Below, one piece after another: positions 6,402-7,889 of a stretch of 7,889 nucleotides of DNA. The notes under the pieces were generated by a model. That model was given only the letters and a program-made list of their open reading frames with translations, was not told the origin of the DNA and made no database searches. Both the position numbers and the translations under genes were made by a program. The first letter of the stretch is position 1. Each line of letters opens with the position of its first letter. Source of the stretch: JANNSW01 sp031431235 (GTDB lineage Bacteria > Pseudomonadota > Alphaproteobacteria > Rhizobiales > Hyphomicrobiaceae); assembly GCA_031431235.1 (NCBI GenBank), contig JANPDA010000260.1, positions 1 to 7,889 on the forward strand. Reading direction: 5' to 3'.

Positions 6402-7265
6402 ATGGCGGCGGTCCGCGGATTTCAGCTGCTCGACAGTGTGAGTGTGGCCTCGGGCGCCCTCAACGAGGACCGGATCGGTCAGGCGAGCGGGATGGCCTGG
6501 GTCATCGACGGGGCGACCGATGTGGCGGCAGAAAGACTGTTGCCAGGCGTCAGCGATGCGGCTTGGCTGGCCGAAGCTCTCGATGCCGAGCTGAGGATCC
6601 GGGTTCACCACGGGCTTTCGCTCGACGCCTTGCTCGTGGCAGCGGGCGAGACGATCGCGCAACGCTTCGACCGCGAACAGCGCCGACCGCCGCGCGAGCG
6701 CCACGAGCTGCCATCGGCGGCGGGGATCGTGCTGCGGCGGACGAGCGAGGGTGTCGAGTTGTTGTCGCTCGGCGATTGCTCGCTGGTGGTGGCGCCGGCC
6801 GAGGGCGACGCCTATGTCGCGGGAGATGCTGCTGGCCTGTCGCCCGGCGACCGGCGCACGGGGGAAGCCATGCGCCAGATCCAGCAATCGACCGGCACAC
6901 GGACCTGGGTCGAGGCGCGGGGTCATCTTTTGCCACGCCTGCGCGCCTCCCGCGAGGGGCTGAACCGGCCGGGCGGCTATGGCGCGTTCAGCGTGGTGCC
7001 GGTGCCGGCCGAGCTCGTGGGGATCGAGCGGATTCCGCTCACGCCCGGGACGCATCTGCTGCTCGCCTCCGATGGCTTCATGCGGCTCGCCGATGTCTAT
7101 CGCCGCTATCGCGGACCCCAGCTGCTCGGCGAAGGCCGGCGGCGTGGGCTTGCCGCCATTGTCACGGAAATGCGCGTGCTCGAGGCCGCCGACCCCGAGT
7201 GCCTCGCCATTCCCCGGGCCAAGCCGCGCGACGACGCGAGCGCGATGCTGCTGGCGGTGGAGTGA
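6402..7265 (+). CDS. PP2C-family (PPM) protein phosphatase
   Basis: This 287-residue protein has metal-binding landmarks of PP2C Ser/Thr phosphatases in order: NEDRIG (21-26), WVIDGATD (33-40, D36/G37 metal site), LSLGDCSLVV (121-130, G124/D125), LLLASDGFMRL (219-229, D224) and a C-terminal RDDASAMLLAVE (276-287, D277/D278). Family members dephosphorylate Ser/Thr residues using two Mn or Mg ions. Unlike canonical PP2Cs, there is no Arg just before the NED motif and I see no clear THDHS-type block, so it belongs to a short, divergent subgroup and its substrate class is uncertain. There is no signal peptide or membrane segment, so it is probably cytoplasmic. No kinase partner lies in the window. 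It is divergent from the UbiH-type hydroxylase, with 77 bases between the starts. Confidence 0.85.
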   Translation: MAAVRGFQLLDSVSVASGALNEDRIGQASGMAWVIDGATDVAAERLLPGVSDAAWLAEALDAELRIRVHHGLSLDALLVAAGETIAQRFDREQRRPPRERHELPSAAGIVLRRTSEGVELLSLGDCSLVVAPAEGDAYVAGDAAGLSPGDRRTGEAMRQIQQSTGTRTWVEARGHLLPRLRASREGLNRPGGYGAFSVVPVPAELVGIERIPLTPGTHLLLASDGFMRLADVYRRYRGPQLLGEGRRRGLAAIVTEMRVLEAADPECLAIPRAKPRDDASAMLLAVE

Positions 7266-7275
7266 GGGGGGGGGG
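7266..7275 (+). repeat. G10 homopolymer directly after the PP2C stop
   Basis: Ten consecutive G residues follow the TGA stop, then C and four more G (7277-7280). It lies outside any coding frame I accept. Such tracts are slippage-prone and also a common place for sequencing or assembly error. Confidence 0.85.
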
Positions 7276-7308
7276 CGGGGCGTCCGACATCGTCCGCCGG
7301 CAACACGT

Positions 7309-7346
7309 AGGTCGGATGGAGCCCGGATCAAATCCGGGGGAGACCT
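7309..7346. repeat. Intergenic palindrome (hairpin) between the PP2C and ATPase genes
   Basis: CCCGGAT-CAA-ATCCGGG (7322-7338) is a perfect 7-bp stem with a 3-base loop. An outer 5-bp stem, AGGTC (7309-7313) with GACCT (7342-7346), can extend it with an asymmetric internal loop. There is no T-run after it, so it is not a textbook intrinsic terminator on the plus strand, though it may end PP2C transcription. From memory, CCCGGATCAAATCCGGG-like palindromes are frequent intergenic repeats in Rhizobiales and related genomes, so a dispersed repeat is an equally good reading. Confidence 0.6.
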
Positions 7347-7392
7347 CCCATTTCACAATGTTGCCAGCCCCTCACTCGGTGTCAGAAAATCC

Positions 7393-7421
7393 TTGTTAGC
7401 TAATTTTAGTGATAGTATGAT
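7393..7421 (+). promoter_or_regulatory. Sigma-70-type promoter of the ATPase gene
   Basis: TTGTTA (7393-7398, 4 of 6 to consensus) and TATGAT (7416-7421, 5 of 6) are separated by exactly 17 bases in a strikingly AT-rich stretch. The transcription start would fall near 7428, leaving a leader of about 17 bases before ATG 7445. An 8-bp palindrome, TTAGCTAA (7396-7403), overlaps the -35 and could be an operator. Confidence 0.6.
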
Positions 7422-7446
7422 TGGCTTAAATGTGAGTTTTAGTGAT
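7404..7446 (+). repeat. Direct repeat of TTTTAGTGAT flanking the -10 and the start codon
   Basis: TTTTAGTGAT occurs at 7404-7413 (in the promoter spacer) and at 7437-7446 (ending in the first two bases of the ATG), 33 bases apart start to start, about three helical turns. It could be a paired regulator site or a chance repeat in AT-rich DNA. Confidence 0.6.
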
Positions 7447-7889
7447 GGAAATTCCAAAGACCGAATTGTTCAGCGTCCTGCAGGAGTTCAACCCGTGGTG
7501 GTCGGGCCAACCCATCACGGACCTGCCAGAGTGGGAGCGCACCGCGTCGGCGGAAGTCTGGCGCTGGGTCGCGGATGACAAATCCAGGCGCGCGCTGTTG
7601 CTGACGGGCGCCCGGCAGGTCGGCAAGACGACCATCTTCCGCCAGAGCATCAAGAAGCTGCTTGCCACGGGCTATCCCGCACGAAACATCATCTACGTCA
7701 CTTTCGATCATCCCATCCTCAAACTATCCGGCATGGCACGGACGATCGAAGCATGGGAGGAGCTGTATCCGACTGACGCGGCCCGCCCGCGCATGCTGTT
7801 TCTCGACGAGATCCAGTTCATCGCAGGATGGCAGACCTGGATCAAGCATCAAGTCGATTTCAACCGCGGCAGCCGCATCGCCGCCACCG
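7445..7889 (+). CDS. AAA-type ATPase of the AAA_14/DUF4143 kind (N-terminal part, cut by window edge)
   Basis: 148 codons are present before the right edge. The opening contains FNPWWSGQPITDLPEWER (15-32), typical of this family. The ATPase core follows, with Walker A GARQVGKTT (55-63, K61), a strand NIIYVTFDHP (81-90), and Walker B RMLFLDEIQ (116-124, D121/E122). The fragment ends at RIAAT, probably just before the sensor-1 TGSS-type motif. Complete members are about 380-450 residues with a C-terminal DUF4143 domain; their biological role is poorly known and they often behave as accessory, strain-variable genes. The start is bounded by an in-frame TGA at 7433-7435; ATG 7445 is chosen over the adjacent GTG 7442. 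The Shine-Dalgarno sequence is weak (TGAG at 7433-7436). The upstream 70 bases are about 31% GC (my hand count), far below the flanks, which hints at acquisition. Confidence 0.88.
   Translation, partial: MEIPKTELFSVLQEFNPWWSGQPITDLPEWERTASAEVWRWVADDKSRRALLLTGARQVGKTTIFRQSIKKLLATGYPARNIIYVTFDHPILKLSGMARTIEAWEELYPTDAARPRMLFLDEIQFIAGWQTWIKHQVDFNRGSRIAAT

Noticed and set aside
5524..6441. 305-codon plus-strand frame
   Set aside because: Antisense to the UbiH-type hydroxylase and overlapping the PP2C start in another frame; low-complexity Arg/Gly-rich product.
6288..7331. 347-codon minus-strand frame opposite the PP2C gene
   Set aside because: Antisense shadow without a domain signature; PP2C motifs on the plus strand explain the coding signal.

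Overview
The window is GC-rich, compact, coding-dense DNA typical of an Alphaproteobacterium, most likely Hyphomicrobiales/Rhizobiales-like. Reasons: high GC, GTG and TTG starts, a DUF4175/TIGR02302 membrane protein (a family I know only from Alphaproteobacteria), and a UbiH-type hydroxylase with the GEAAH variant I associate with this class. I cannot name a genus. I see no tRNA, rRNA, CRISPR array, transposase or prophage gene.

Layout, left to right. (1) 1-278, minus: N-terminus of a Rieske aromatic-ring-hydroxylating oxygenase alpha subunit, cut by the window edge just after the first Rieske CxH pair. (2) 279-395: short divergent control region with a perfect 13-bp dyad of T-N11-A form that runs into the start codon of the next gene. 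(3) 396-1355, plus: LysR-type regulator of the GcvA-like group, the probable regulator of the divergent oxygenase. (4) 1423-4071, plus: 882-residue membrane-anchored protein of the DUF4175/TIGR02302 family, function unknown, with a long Gln/Gly-rich C-terminal half. (5) 4094-5053, minus: lipid A-type lysophospholipid acyltransferase (LpxL/HtrB superfamily), tail-to-tail with gene 4. (6) 5050-6324, minus: UbiH/UbiF/COQ6-type FAD hydroxylase; its stop overlaps the acyltransferase start by four bases (TTGA), so 6 and 5 look like a translationally coupled pair. (7) 6402-7265, plus: short PP2C-type phosphatase, divergent from gene 6. (8) 7266-7444: intergenic stretch with a G10 run, a strong hairpin and then a notably AT-rich promoter region. 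(9) 7445-7889, plus: N-terminal half of an ATP-binding protein of the AAA_14/DUF4143 type, cut by the window edge.

How the parts relate: oxygenase plus LysR is a classic catabolic gene and divergent regulator arrangement. The hydroxylase and acyltransferase form a two-gene unit serving the cell envelope (quinone synthesis and lipid acylation). The DUF4175 protein, the PP2C protein and the ATPase each seem to be independent units. The ATPase, with its AT-rich upstream DNA, is the best candidate for recent acquisition. I found no convincing new multi-gene system. The points most worth following are the LysR-box geometry, the promoter and repeat architecture before the ATPase, and the uncharacterised DUF4175 protein.
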